From Saccoglossus kowalevskii (lineage: Eukaryota; Hemichordata; Enteropneusta; Harrimaniidae): a stretch of 32,663 nucleotides of DNA. Below the pieces are notes generated by a model. That model was not told the DNA's origin. It saw only the letters and a list, made by a program, of their open reading frames with translations, and made no database searches. Numbering within the stretch: position 1 is the stretch's first letter; each line of letters begins with the position of its first letter. Location: assembly GCF_000003605.2 (NCBI RefSeq), contig NW_003143300.1, positions 135,357 through 168,019 on the forward strand, given 5' to 3'. Shown piece after piece: positions 1 through 12,708 of the stretch. The translations under genes and the position numbers were made by a program.

Positions 1-362
1 CAGTGATGGTATGGTGTCCTTAATATACAGAATACTAACAACACATTGATGACATGGTGTCCATAAATACTGAACACAGCGATGGCATGGTTTCCATAAA
101 TACTGAACACATTGATCGCATGGTGACCATAAATACTGAACACCATGAACAGTGATGACATGGTGTCCATACATACTAAACACCACGAACACAGAGATGG
201 CATGGTGTCCATAAATACTGAGCACCATGAACACATTGATGACATGGTGTCCATGAATACTAAACACCATGAACACATAGTATCTATAAACACTGAACAC
301 CATGAACACATTGATTGCATGGTGTCCATAAATACTGAACACCATGAACAGAGTGATGACAT
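1..362. repeat. 42-bp minisatellite in PPP5C intron 2
   Basis: Tandem array of a unit around ACATGGTGTCCATAAATACT plus GAACACCATGAACACATTGATG. Copies of CATGGT start near 53, 86, 119, 159, 201, 243, 319 and 360, so full units are 42 bp and shortened units 33-34 bp. The array runs off the left edge. One plus-strand frame (145-462) stays open through the array as a 14-residue repeat of the type DDMVSINTEHHEHI, because most units are multiples of three. The array lies antisense inside intron 2 of PPP5C, so I read it as non-coding. Confidence 0.9.
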
Positions 363-457
363 GGACTTAGAAATCTGCGGAATTCCGCGGAAAATTCTCA
401 TCCCTGGATGTCGTTCAACAAAATCTGAACATAATGCTGTTGACACTGAATACTTAC

Positions 458-627
458 TTTAATATATGTTTTATCTAACTCCAATGCTTTGGATGCATCT
501 CCCAAAGCATACCCAAAAGATTCTATCTTGAGATTGGCAAAGCTACGATTACCATAGTAAACCGCTAAATTAGGATTCATCTGAATGGCTTTAGTATAAA
601 ATGTGACAGCTTGTTGATAATCTTGGG
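458..627 (-). CDS. PPP5C: PPP5C exon 2: TPR repeat region of protein phosphatase 5
   Basis: Second coding exon of serine/threonine protein phosphatase 5. This phosphatase carries an N-terminal TPR domain that binds the Hsp90 C-terminus and autoinhibits the catalytic domain. The exon is 170 nt and is bounded on the minus strand by the acceptor TTTACCCACAG and a consensus donor GTAAGT. Joined to exon 1 it reads YFK-A-QDYQQAVTFYTKAI, then NPNLAVYYGNRSFANLKIE and GYALGDASKALELDKTYIK. This is collinear with the human PPP5C TPR segment (AIELNPSNAIYYGNRSLAYL and YGYALGDATRAIELDKKYIK). It ends in phase 0 immediately after YIK. The rest of the TPR domain and the phosphatase domain must lie left of position 1. 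The identification rests on my recollection of the family sequence, but the match is nearly continuous. Confidence 0.95.
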
Positions 628-3600
628 CTGTGGGTAAAGAGTAAATTATGTGAGACACATGTCACTGGTTAGAAACTGTGACAGTCTAACAGGTGTCACA
701 CAGTATTTACAAAGGAGGTGAAAACTAGAGGGCCATCTTATTTTAAAACTTTCATGTGTGTAAACGGGTATTATCTTAATGTTGTAATTTTGGCAAAGTT
801 CAGTTCAGTACTTTCAGTAATAAATATCAACAGTACAGTATTCAAAAGATATTTGCAACAGAAATTGTTTGTCAATAGTGAAACATTATACCAAGGAGTT
901 CTGTGGATACAGTTGTCATGGAGTGTTAGATAAGTCACCAAATCACTTGCAGGATTCTCTGTTCAATGATCAAAGACTATGACATAAAATCAATATTCAA
1001 TGGGAAGCATTTTACATTAAGATTATTCTTGTATTATTTCCTGTATCCATTAGGTTCCTCCCTTCAGAATTTTACTCCTGTTACCACCGCACCCAAACAA
1101 ACTTTGAAGATTATATACTTCCTAGGTTGTGTTTTAACCATGCAGTCTTTTCTTTTCATGGAAAATTGAGTACAAACACCTAAAGTAAAACAATGCATCT
1201 ATCTAATATATCTAAACATTTTGCACAAAAATTACTGGTTTAAATTTAGGTGTGATCAATTCTGACCAAAACTGGACAAGAACAATGTCATCATAAAATA
1301 TTAATTCCTCAAATAAAACTACATTTACTGTATTTATCTCAATGTGCCTTATGAATTGTATAACAATTCTCTAAAACAGTAATACAGCAATTTACTCATA
1401 ACAAAAACAACATACAATGTATTTGTTTACTAAACTTATCTAATTGACTAATCTATTTGGTTCTCACTATCAGCAGTATAAAGGTCTGTCTACTTATTTC
1501 TACATGCATGTCTGACAAGTGTTTTATTTCTTGGAAAATTGCATTTGTTACATCAAAATTGAAATTTGACCACTATCTTGATAAATATACATGGAGAAAA
1601 CACCAAAATCGAACTACAACTTGCAAGAAAAAGTAACAGTAACAACAATGGAAATTTTCTCCTCATATTTCACTGTTTGACAAATTAACCACTTTAGTTG
1701 TTACCATTTTGATTTTGCACATTTTTCTTCATATTTTTTTTATTTAAGTTGACTTTTAAAAAGTTACAAAACAAAACTTGGAACTATTATTAGGAAAAAC
1801 TATTACACAAACAACAAAGAAACATGTGCAATAGATCCTGTCTTTTATTTTAGTACATTTCTTTTATTTTAGTACATTTCTTTCATTTCGTTTTCATGAT
1901 ATAAACATACAACACACAACAGATTACATTACATAGTGGTATATGGAGAAAAAAGCGAAAGAAACAGTAATAAAAAAAAATACAGATTTGATCTGGTATA
2001 ACACACAATTGTATTTGCCCAATATCCATTTATTTACGAGTGTCTCAAAATCGTATTTGAGAACGAGTTCTGCGGGCATGCAGAAGCCATAACACTGATG
2101 TGTGTGTGTTGATCTGTGGGTATGTTCTGAGGGCATGCAGATGCCACGCAAGTCAAGTCTGCGTGTACTGACAATTCTTTTGTACGTTATCATTATGAAG
2201 TAAGCAAAGGACAAAAAAAAATGCAATTATGAATAGTGACACTGTTTGTATTTTTGAATGCACCGAAATAAAACAAAACAATAAGTTGTACGCTGCTTAT
2301 TTTGAGCTGTTGATCTAAAATCAATTTCCGCTGACACAGTTTAATTAGATGACAATCATCAGCACAGATTGCATCTGCAAGTTACATTCCACTGAAGCTG
2401 TGGGGCTTTGTTTTGTGAGTTATTACCGAAGATAACATACAAGATATTTAGGATGGAAATAAACCGTTAGTTTTGTGAAATTTGTTTTCTTCCCTGTTAG
2501 CAATATCATATATGGGTCATTGGTTTTGTCAACTAAACACTAAAATTCAGACCTGCTGGACTATTATTATTCAACTTTTAACTTGAACACAATTTGTTTC
2601 ACAGGTCGATGAAACCAGAATCTATTGGGCATTAGTATGTTTTTTATTTATTGGGTTTTGCGTGATAGTTGGTCTATATACTTTATTATTTAGAAACCAA
2701 AGAAGAATTGTCTTTACGGCTTTAATAAAGCTTACCGTATTACATGTATTATATAAGCAGGAAGTCCATGGTATGGGTGATGGTATGGCTTGCATCGCGG
2801 TAAGAAAGTAACATACTGTAAAATACTTTAATTTCACTTATAATTTTCGCTATTTTCACTGAAGGAAAGGTTCAGTAAAAAAATAAAAGCCAGCAAATAT
2901 AGTTTTTTTACTATAATTTATATTCAACTTGTCAAAAATCAGTGAAAATAAATTCCATACAAAACACACAAAAAGTCATTTCAGCGAAAATCAATTCCAG
3001 CTAAAATAAAGTATTCTACAGTAGCTGCTGTTGATGTTGTGATCATTTTGAGTTTTGACAACAGATGCTAATGAGGTGAACTAATTATTGTGTCTAGGGT
3101 GGATTATTATAACACTTGCTTTTTAAGTGAGCTTGTAAGTCTTGACATTAAAGTGTGGTGGTCGTCGCACGTGTTCAAATTTCACATTAACAAACAATGT
3201 ATTATTTACACACGTTGTGCGATGCAACGACTATTTAAGCTGACCTCTTCTCTGTTAATTTAATTTACTGGTAATAGTTAATTTAATTAAATATTTATAT
3301 TGATCTCTATTTAATAATTTGAGTTCATTTAGCGGGTGAAAGTGTGAAATATTTTGAGACATTGATGTGACTGCAAGCATAGCACCACGTGATGTACGAC
3401 TCCCCTTAGCAACAATGGCGATATTATAATATATATTATATGGGCGTCTCCAAGGATTTCATGACCCGGATCCACTTTCGCATTTGTAATCCACTTTCCT
3501 GAAACACTCAGCATGGCAATATTTCATGACTGATTTAGTTATTACCCAATTAAGAACAGCTAAACAGCATACAGAAAACACTGTATTCCACCATTCACTA

Positions 3601-3958
3601 TAAAATAGTGTGTGTATAGACTGGTACCACTCGGCGTGGTCGTGATTACACTATATCATAATTTATAGTGTTAGTGGATAAAAGTCGGTTCACATTAATT
3701 ATTATTTATGTAAAACATTAAACTTTATGCACCTTTATTATTCTTGCAAGTATGTTTTAAGATTTTTGTAAGCACGTCTACATTTGCTTAAATTACCAAA
3801 ATTGTCCGTAAAAACTACACGAGCACACGGATTTCATGAAGTAGGTCAAACCGCAATGTGACAAGAAACAACATCAATGCCGGTTCTACTAGTGTCAATG
3901 GAAAGATGCTCCCATAAAAACAATAAACCTGCGTAAAGACCGTAATTGTATACACTAC
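628..3958 (-). other. PPP5C intron 1, no coding content recognised
   Basis: This 3.3-kb stretch lies between the exon 1 donor (G|GTAGTG) and the exon 2 acceptor. I see only AT-rich sequence with small local structure. There is a 20-bp direct duplication of TCTTTTATTTTAGTACATTT at about 1841-1880. TCTG.GGGCATGCAGA is repeated near 2068 and 2127. CACTATAAAATAGTG forms a short hairpin near 3597. The short open frames here resemble no protein I know. Confidence 0.75.
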
Positions 3959-4088
3959 CTTTGAAATATTCATTTGCCTTTTCTTTCAATTCATCGGCCT
4001 TTTTCATGTCTTCTTCATCTACGTCCATTATTTCGACTTTCCCGTTGATATTATCGTCCACGACTGGGTCAACACAGGGCGACGCCAT
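3959..4088 (-). CDS. PPP5C: PPP5C exon 1: start codon and first TPR helix
   Basis: First coding exon of protein phosphatase 5: 130 nt, 43 codons plus one base. The start ATG (4086-4088 on the plus strand as CAT) sits in the context AAAATGGCG, with A at -3 and G at +4. The frame stays open a little upstream, but only through a GTG codon, so this is the first in-frame ATG. The protein begins MASPCVDPVVDD, then has an acidic stretch (VEIMDVDEED), then KKADELKEKANEYFK, the start of TPR helix A1; human PPP5C has ADELKTQANDYFKAKDYENA. The donor is AAAG|GTAGTG, in phase 1, which rebuilds an alanine codon with exon 2. The acidic, poorly conserved N-terminus is normal for the family. Confidence 0.93.
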
Positions 4089-4518
4089 TTTCGAACTATG
4101 AAGCGAATTACCCTTTTCTGCAGAAGTGTGCGCCCTCACGCAATACTATGAATATGCGCTTTTGTTTTTCAGTGTTAAAATCAGACTCACAAATATATAC
4201 ATATATGTTTGTTGTTTATATTTAAGTTAGGCACTGAGATATCAGTTGAACGAACAGACACACATACACGTCTTACCGACGTTGTGACAACACATATTAA
4301 CTTTTAATATAGTTTTGATATGAACTTGATTTAAACGTGTTCCCATATATGGATTCCAAGATATGACAAACAATACTAAATTCATACAAATAATGAGTAA
4401 TAAGAACATTTCACTAATTAAAGAAACCATAAAGTACATCGAACAGTGTTACAACATAAGAAATACATTACCGGCATAAATAAACAACATATGCCATATT
4501 CTTACATGATGTCGTTAA
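4089..4518 (-). promoter_or_regulatory. PPP5C 5' UTR and presumed promoter region
   Basis: Sequence immediately upstream of the PPP5C start codon. The first 60 bp are distinctly more GC-rich (AGTGTGCGCCCTCACG on the plus strand) than the surrounding AT-rich DNA, as expected for a housekeeping 5' end. I see no convincing TATA box or transcription start signal. The assignment is positional only. Confidence 0.4.
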
Positions 4519-5078
4519 GGTCATTATACAAAACCAAAAACACCAGTGGAAGACAGGTTATGCTCCCATTGTAATGAAGTTGAAAATGAGGGACATCATT
4601 TAATACATTGTAAATTGTACACAAAACAAAGAGACACAATGTTTCACACTATCAACAGTGTAAATGCAAATTTCCTGAATTTGGATAAAGAAAAACAATT
4701 TAAACATATCTTACAATCAAAAGATAAAGATACTATTATAGCCCTCTATGTGTACTTGAGTAACAGTAAATGAACAAACAAAAGAATACACTCAGTCACA
4801 CTTATTTAATTTTTTATTTACTCAACTTTCGCCTACTTACTTTTTTAGTTATTCATTATTAACTTTATTACAATTTAAACACCAAATTAGAAATGTAAAA
4901 TTTTCTACACGGTTGTAATAAAGCTGTTATCTATCTATCTATTGTAAAATTGTCTTACTATTCACGGATAGTTTTATGTCCGCTCAACTATGTAAAAACT
5001 TTATTAACTCGTTAACCAAAAAAGAAATGTCACATTATCTTTACGGTATTAATAAAGAATTCTATTCTATTCTATATG
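4519..5078 (+). mobile_element. 3' end of a non-LTR (LINE-type) retrotransposon
   Basis: A 5'-truncated remnant. From 4519 the plus strand encodes GHYTKPKTPVEDRLCSHCNE, continuing EVENEGHHLIHCKLY and ending at a stop at 4771-4773. The pattern RxCxxC...ExExHxxxxCxxY is the cysteine/histidine motif at the C-terminus of many invertebrate LINE ORF2 proteins. Stops interrupt the frame just upstream (4516-4518), so there is no reverse transcriptase domain here. The 3' region carries two adenine-rich tails with simple repeats: ATCTATCTATCTATTG near 4930 and AATAAAGAATTCTATTCTAT near 5050-5075. These may mark alternative 3' ends or two nested insertions. The clade is not determined. Confidence 0.75.
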
Positions 5079-6560
5079 GTTGCATTTTAATTGAGAGTTT
5101 GATTAAATCAGGCTCAGCTCTGAAGTTTTGAATGTGAGAAAATTGTGCGATTACTTCATAACCATAACGATAATTCTTCATTCACCTTAGGTAACCTATC
5201 TTTTGGACCTTGAGAAGATTCAATTTCCATGCCAATCTGCATGAAACCCAAGCTTGGAGTGAAGAGTAACCAGGTATGGATTGTATTTAGACACGTGCCA
5301 GAATCTGCCAAGTTGGTGATAACACGAAGGATTCCTTATATACACTAGAATTGGCATCACAATATTTGCATCCATTAACATATTTGTAGCTTAGAATATA
5401 CGTTTACTGTAAAACATGTGTTTCTTCCTTGCATGTTATTTTAGCTATTTTAGCTAATCTGTAATTTTGCATATTCAAGGTGTGATTAATTTAACAAAGC
5501 ATTAATCGCAATGAAATAGTTGACAGCTAAATTAAGCTTCAGCCCTTAATTCAAATTCCCTAATTTGCATGCAGCTATTTTAATGTGTATACCAATTGAT
5601 TATACACTGTTCCCTTGATAATTTTGCGGAATATTAAAGGGACAAGCTGAGGCAGCCCCTCTAGTTTATTATGTCACAACAATTACTACCAATATTTGTT
5701 TAAGTTACGGTAGATAAAGAGGGTTTGAGTCTGAATCTAAGAAATGAAGCTGCAGGCACCACAGTTGATTTAATAATCCCTATTAAGACATAGTGTGAAT
5801 GCAATGCCAACATTGCAAAACAAAAAAAATACAAAAAAACTTGAAGGGAGCTGACATGATTTGAAATGATGATGCCTCAAATGAAAGTAATTAGATACCT
5901 AATATTTACAATATAGAACACTAAGCCTAGCTAAGCTAAGAGTTCCAGGGTAAACTAAGTGTGTGTGAGACCCAGTCTGTAATAACTGGTACATGCTTTT
6001 AGGAGAGAGAACTTGAAGGTAATAAGAAATTAATGTTTTGTGTGATTCCAGTGCCTCAGTGCAAGCACATTGTCTAACACTGTAACATCACAAAACGCGT
6101 ACATGGAGTTATGATTGTATCACCCCCTGTGGGGCATCTGCCTTAGAGTATGCAAAGCTGATCGTCTTCAGATCCATCTGGAAAATGTGGTACAACTTGC
6201 TGGCAACTGCTGTATACCCTCTGTTTGGCAAGTGAATATTGAATACCCCTAGATGCCAGTGTTCACTTCCGACAATGCCCGAGCATCATATGCATTGGGA
6301 ACTGGATCGGCTGCCCCCTTGAATCAACTGTGGGTTGAAAATAGGGGAGGCTGGTTCATCAGGTCTTTGGTACTAAAGAGGTGGTCAGTTAATAAGGTGA
6401 CTGAGTCAGACTAAAGGACTGCTAAATGATCATCACATCTCCTGTCTGAAGCCAAAGCGACCAGAAATAGTATCTTCCTTAATCCATTATCAAGTGATGC
6501 AGTATATATTGAGGCTTGTGGGGAACTCGGTAAAGACACTAACAACGATGACCAACATGG
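5079..6560. other. Intergenic stretch, one weak protein-like segment
   Basis: No gene is recognised. On the minus strand, codons from about 6262 down to 6118 stay open and read WHLGVFNIHLPNRGYTAVAS onward. This may be another decayed piece of the retroelement at 6930-7090, since an FLG/LP motif occurs late in some DIRS-like reverse transcriptases. It is too weak to call. The rest is unremarkable AT-rich DNA. Confidence 0.35.
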
Positions 6561-6929
6561 TGTAGCTTACCATGGCAGTGCCATAGTGCACATGCAAAGC
6601 AGCCCCTTGAGCAGTGCATCAGTGAACTCATGCCCCTCTGCACCTGATTGGCAGGCAGACTGGGAGGTCAAGGTACTGTATAATGCTCTTGTGTGCAATG
6701 TGGTCGAGAAACATGAGCGCCCACCGATGTCATCATACTGACCACTTTCATTAGTTTCTGAAGTGTGGTCATTGGCTGAGAAAATATACAGGCTAAACCT
6801 CTTGATTTCGTTGCCATGTTTGATCAAGTGATGAAAAATACAAGCTCCAGTACCTACCTCTGTCCCCAAGTACAGGGTTTGGGATGTCTTTGACTGTACT
6901 TGACTTGGTATGCAGAAGTTGGCTTGCTG

Positions 6930-7090
6930 GGTGTATTAATTGGTATGTGAAGGTATGCAGGGCACCATAAGATGTTTGGCGTACTGCCTGACAGATGGTG
7001 CAGTAACCATCCAAGGGTGACAAATCTACTACCAGTCTTCTCGGCTGAATCTTTAGGTAAAAGAAACAGGTTTGCATAGAAACCAAGCAT
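6930..7090 (-). pseudogene. Decayed reverse transcriptase fragment (DIRS/Gypsy-like)
   Basis: Three reverse transcriptase motifs appear in order on the minus strand but in two frames. LGFYANLFLLPK (about 7087-7052) matches the GFYSxLFLVPKK block. RLVVDLSPLDGY (7038-7003) matches RPVxDLxxLNxY. AYLHIPIN (6958-6935) matches the catalytic-block motif DAYLHIPIH, with the aspartate replaced by proline. A PMPNN just upstream of GFY, in a third frame, also fits. At least one frameshift separates the first and second motifs, and the second-to-third spacing (about 15 codons) is shorter than the roughly 30-40 I would expect, implying a deletion. The wording suits DIRS-like elements best, but no tyrosine recombinase was seen. 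It is non-functional. Confidence 0.6.
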
Positions 7091-7689
7091 GGTTATTGGG
7101 CATGGGAATAATTATGTGCCTTTGAATAGGGTTATATCAGGTATATGCCTGCTATCAACTCTCATCCACGGAATCCAGATTCCATGCAGACCCATGTGCA
7201 TGAACCTAACCGGATATTGAGAACACCGGCGATTCTTAACCATATATTGAGAACACCCGTGATTCCTTACACACAGTGGGTTAATTGGCCAAAACATTAT
7301 TTACATACATTACATTTGTTACATTGTTTACATTTTATTAGTAGATTTATGACTTTTTATCTAGCATGTAATTTATATAATTAAAGATATAGTTAATTGA
7401 AGAAAACGTATATTCTACAATGAAATAGTTGACACTTTGGATAATTAAGACCCATGTGTAAGTCAAATTCTCTATTTCAACATGTTTTACAGTAATAATA
7501 GCCTTATCTCACTTGCTGATCAACAGATGACACACGAGCAGCAAATAAGCAGACAAGTTTGCAACATGAACAATTCTCCTTGCCACAGACACACTATCAT
7601 ACAGATTTCGACTCCAAGATGTGATTGCAATATCAAACCACGCCTGTCAAAATACAAATGCAAAATGTAAATACATTGTTGCAGATATT

Positions 7690-8684
7690 GATTGAAAAGC
7701 TGAAATTATTATTATGCAAATCACGTAATTAATATGCACAGATGTGAATGTAATATAATTTGTGCTAATGTATTCCAGAGCAACTCTACCACAAGTCTGA
7801 TTTTTTGAGATATAATCAATATCACAGAGCATCTTTGAACCAAATTTCAATGAAATGTGATGATTATGCACATTGTGCAAGCCGCCAAATCAGCAATTAG
7901 TATTTTAACCCAAAACTAATGTATTGTTCCCAGGCCTTATATACAAAGTCTTATTGAAATGCAATAATTGGGGTTTTTTGAAAACAAATTAATTCTTAAA
8001 AACTTAAATTATTATGCAAGTTAGGTAATTTATTATTGATTTATATAAACCCAAACTCATTAGATCATTACATGGTCTTAGAGTATATATGTACCAAGAT
8101 GAATTGAAATAAGATAAGTGCATGAGACATTAATGGAAAACCTGAATAATTATGAAAATTAGGTAATTAATATGCACAGATTTTAATGTAAAATTAAGGT
8201 CTGCACAATGTCACAGACTATCTATGTACCAGGTTAAATTGAAATGTGATTAGAACTCGAGATATTGATGTCCTAGAGCATCTACATACCAAGTTTCATT
8301 GAAATGTCATGAGTATATACCAGTTTATTGAAATATTAGTGAAAAGGCCAAAAAATTACTAATTATGCAAATTCGTTATTTATTATGCACAGATATTAAG
8401 TAAAAACTTATCAGGTCTGTGAATTGTCCTATGACATCTATGTAGATAACAGTGGAAAAGGCAAACATTGACTAATCATTATGCGAATTATTGAATTTTT
8501 ACCCAAAACTAATCAGTTCTGTGCATGGTCCCAGAGGATCTATGTACCAAGTGTCATCAAAATCTAATGAGCAGTTCTTTAGATATCAGTGGAACAGTCA
8601 TGGAACAGCTAAAAATTAGCCAATTATCATGCAAATTAGGTAATTAATATCTATGCATCAATTTTCTTTTAAAAATCAACATAG

Positions 8685-8721
<37 letters not shown>

Positions 8722-8735
8722 TACAGACACACTAA
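7690..8735. repeat. Cluster of diverged repeats with ATGCAAAT/TAATTA core
   Basis: Five or six diverged copies of a unit of roughly 130-190 bp. The recognisable core is ATTATGCAAATTAGGTAATT followed by AATATGCACAGAT. Cores occur near 7711, 8011, 8148, 8361, 8480 and 8624. Between cores come phrases such as CCAAAACTAATCAGTTCTGT, GGTCCCAGAGGATCTATGTA and CCAAGTTTCATTGAAATGTG. The cluster ends in a (CA)n tract. Two more units of the family are at 19090-19300. Confidence 0.8.
8688..8717. repeat. (CA)15 microsatellite
   Basis: Uninterrupted CA dinucleotides, followed by CATACATACAGACACAC. It terminates the repeat cluster to its left. Confidence 0.97.
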
Positions 8736-8739
8736 CCAC

Positions 8740-11700
8740 AAAGACTTCCATTTGTGTGCTTTGCACACAGGAGTCATAAAAATGCAATTCAAAGCATGTG
8801 CAATATCAATATCAGCACTGTAGCTACTTTGCATAATTTTCAGCGGATCAACTTCTGATGAACCAATTTTCATCTACACTGAAGGCACTTACAGTATGTT
8901 TGTTTACAGTACATCAAGACAATTGTGTACTTTATATGAGCCATGTTTTTGACACACGCCCATAGTATTAAAGTACAATGTATGAGGGCAAGCAATATCA
9001 ACTTTTTAAGTTACCAAGTTTAGACATAATTGGACAGTTCGAATCCAAGCATAAATGTGTCAAAAAGTGCTGAATTATCTTGAAAAACAGGGTGATTCTG
9101 TGCAAGGTTGGAAATCTCGACCAACTGCCTGAAGCCCCACTGAGTTCATGCGAGTTTTTCAGATCATGGGGATGTTACTTCCAAGACCTTGTGAGATGAG
9201 TTAGTGTACATGTACCTTACCAGATAGTGTTATAACTATCATCTACAGGTCTGTATGTTGCACCAGCCTGATGTGAAGAGCCCACGGTACATTGATCCCC
9301 AACAATCTGATACAGACACACCCATCTTCAGGACAAAAGAAATGCAATTGCTGTTACAAAATAACGTCTTGCAACACCCCATGCTGTACTGAAGTCCATT
9401 CTCAGAAACCATTTCTGAGCTGACATTGGGCAAGACATTCAAGCCCAATTTTAGGGTGCAGGCAAAGCTGGAGTTGTGAATCAGCTGACCATCAATATAT
9501 GAATGTACTTATCAGTAAAACTAATGTCTTTGATATGAAGTGTAGTGTTGAAAGGGATACAAACTGAAGACTTCAATAGTAAAGACAAATTTTTGTGGAA
9601 GGGTATATGGAAGTAAGCTGATCATTGTCAGCATATCTTTTGTAGAGGAAGCTGCAAACAGGAAATATAAAATGTTTTAGTCACTCAAAACCAGGATTGG
9701 TTGGCAAGTTCTCACCAAAACACATGGGGGAATAGAACTTGGATAAAGGAACCATTTTGCAAACAGTTCCACGACAGGTGGTCATGACTGTGGTTTTTCC
9801 CTTCACGGGCCAGATGATAACTAAATTCATTTTTATAGCATACATATGGGTAAAATGTCCAACCAACAGCCTTGTGGCAATGAGTGGGATTAAAGTTGGG
9901 ACATCAAATTTGTTGGTCTGACTGTCAGCAGAAACTTCAACCATTCATGGGCAGTCGCACATTGTTTGCTCACATTTGATGTTCATTTTGAATTTTATAT
10001 CTTCACACTTGTGTAGTTAGTTCTAACTTTGCTAATGAATTTATAGACATTCACCTGACATCAGTTTTGCAGCACTGTAGACAACCAGTAGACTTGGTGC
10101 CACCGAAATAGACATCACAGATTACTTTTTAGGTGATCAAAGTTTTAGTAGACTTGTGTCAAAACATGATTGTATTTGTAGATCACAATAATGCAAAATG
10201 CATCACTGGAAGTCACAGAAGCCATACAAGGTTGAAAAGTTCATTATGCACACTCCTGTGCTATAAAATTTAGTGATTACAGACCTAATCAAACTACACA
10301 ATCACATTAGATGTGTATATCCATTACTACTTCTGAATAGCATAGATAAAACTGCTGTCCATCACGACTTGCACTGCCTTAGTTAAGCTAACCTGATTAT
10401 ATGAATCAGAAGTGTGATACGCATGACAAAGTAATTGTTTCATCCTGCACCAATTCTTTATTGTCTTAGTAATAAGCAACGTAATTAGGAGATCAGAATA
10501 ACATTGTAAAGACTGAAAATATGAAAAATTTAGGATAAATGTAGGAGAGATAGATAAGGTGAAATTATAACTAGTTACACTGTTGACATAGAATAACTGT
10601 ACTATACATTGAAATTTTAACTATATGTACAACAATGAAATAAAATGAGTTTCCTGTAGTAGATCAAATATTTGTTGACAACTCTCTTGGACAGTCACAT
10701 ATATATATATATAGATATTGGCAGGAAATAAAAATGAGCTTGACAATAACATCCTTGGGTCGTCAGGGTATATTCTTCATTTGATTAGAATACAGATCAT
10801 ATACGATGCTTGCTGTTCTTCAATATCAATATTTTCCTTCATAATTCTGGAGAAACTGTCACGTGGTGATCACAATATTTGAAATTTTTAATTTCTTATC
10901 CATATGTCTGGTGTAAACACAATGGTCTAACAAGTCTTTTTTCCAAATCAAAAATGTATCTGTTTCAACCAAAGCTCAATTCCATCATAAACCTTTTGTC
11001 TTACAGAATGACAGTGAATTGCTTAAAGCTAAAATTTCCAGCTTCCAAAAGTAGTTATTGGTCAGCTGAAATTGAACAGCTTTGTTCATATAAATTGATA
11101 TGCAATAAGCTTTTTTTTCAAACTTCACATATGTAGAAATGTCTTGACTAATACCACTTGCTGTTCAGTTTGTTTTTATAAAATGCAGATACAAAATGTA
11201 GATGCATAGCCAATTGTGTCAATGCAATAGACAGTTACTGAAACTTGGGTTAGAAAACAGAATAAAATTTGCAGTGAAACTCAATATATTGCACTCTGAG
11301 ATTCAATTATTTGACAGAAGTAATCCGTTTCAACCCAATAATATGGGATCAAAATCCACAAATAATGTCGATTAACATAATTTCAAAATGCGATAAAAGA
11401 GAAAAAAAAACGACAATCTTAAAAAACATCTGGTAAATATAAATTTAAATAAAATTGTTGTTACAAACATGGTTTGACACAAGACAACATTATGGTCATG
11501 TTGACTTCAAAACAAATAAACAACAAAGACAAAGTCATAATCAGTGATAACTGGGTGTTTTATCTTCACTAATAATTACTACAATTTATAGCTTGCATAA
11601 ATAACTTATTGTACATGTAGTATTAAAATCGGTCTATGAATCTGAGAAATTTATGACTATGTAAATAAACCCTACAAGTTTAAAAGGCAGAAAGAATACT

Positions 11701-12700
11701 TGGAAGAAAGTCATACAAAACAATGAATGCAAGAAAAAATGTTCTATACATTAAAAATGTGTGAACCAATTCACTGTCTCATACTGCATAGATGGTAACA
11801 CACTTGTGCAGACTTAGACATGGTGCTATCCAATCGTCAAATTGTTTCAGTACAATATTCTTAGTATGTAGCTGTTTGACCCAGAGGGTAACGAATAAAT
11901 GAAGCCAGGTTTTACTAAACAATTTAAATATCAAATATCTACTACTGAGATAATGAAAGGTTGCATAAGATAACAAAGATTTACAATTACATTTACAGAT
12001 GCTGAAAAACAAGTCATCAGTGTAAAGCAGATGCTAGTTAATTTAAGTACATGGACAAAATACATCATTAATGTGATGTTATATAAGTACAATTAACACT
12101 GATTGATAATTCAAGTATAATGGTCTTAATACACTTTATATATTCATTGAATTTGCAAAACTATATACTAAATGACACTGACAAGATAAAATAAAATGTC
12201 CATAATTGAGATATACACATCAGCTTTTATGATATTACTGGGAATAATGTCTGTACTCATTCTTTTGTTCATAAACATCATGGTTTCCGGCCACCGATCA
12301 CAATAATCTTTACAATTTATATACAATTTACAATACTTGTCTTCATGGAATGCTCTTTCCAAATTGTTTGTTATATAGAACAATATTTAAGAGAAATACA
12401 TTTCCTAAGATATAATTATTACTTATCTGCATGGATGAGCTCCAGAACTCATGAATAAAATATCCAACATATTAAGCTAAAATATTTCACAAACAAAACA
12501 GTAGTTATTAATGTAATTTACTTAAAATGACTCCTTAGAAATATTTCAATGCCACAAAGAGCTGGCATTTCATTCATGAGTTAGGACTTCAAAAATTCAA
12601 AACTATGACAGCGATTTTCCGGATATGGTTTAAATAAAGAACCAAGTACTGCCAGCAGGGACCTGGGAATTCAACAACTTCACAATGCAAAATATTTCAA
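8740..12700. other. Non-coding stretch downstream of the SNARE gene, possible 3' UTR
   Basis: No gene is recognised. Two minus-strand open stretches (9239-9448 and 9681-9944, the latter with PTLIPLIATRLLVGHFTH) look somewhat protein-like and may be remnants of an unidentified retroelement, but I cannot assign them. The part nearest 12700 would hold the 3' UTR of transcripts ending in the most distal SNARE exon. The first AATAAA I find on the minus strand below that stop is distant, near 10456, so the poly(A) site is unresolved. Confidence 0.5.
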
Positions 12701-12708
12701 CACTAACT

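Noticed and set aside
9030-9055. AGTTCGAATCCAAGC, resembling a tRNA B box
   Set aside because: No A box at the right distance, no acceptor stem pairing and no cloverleaf can be drawn.
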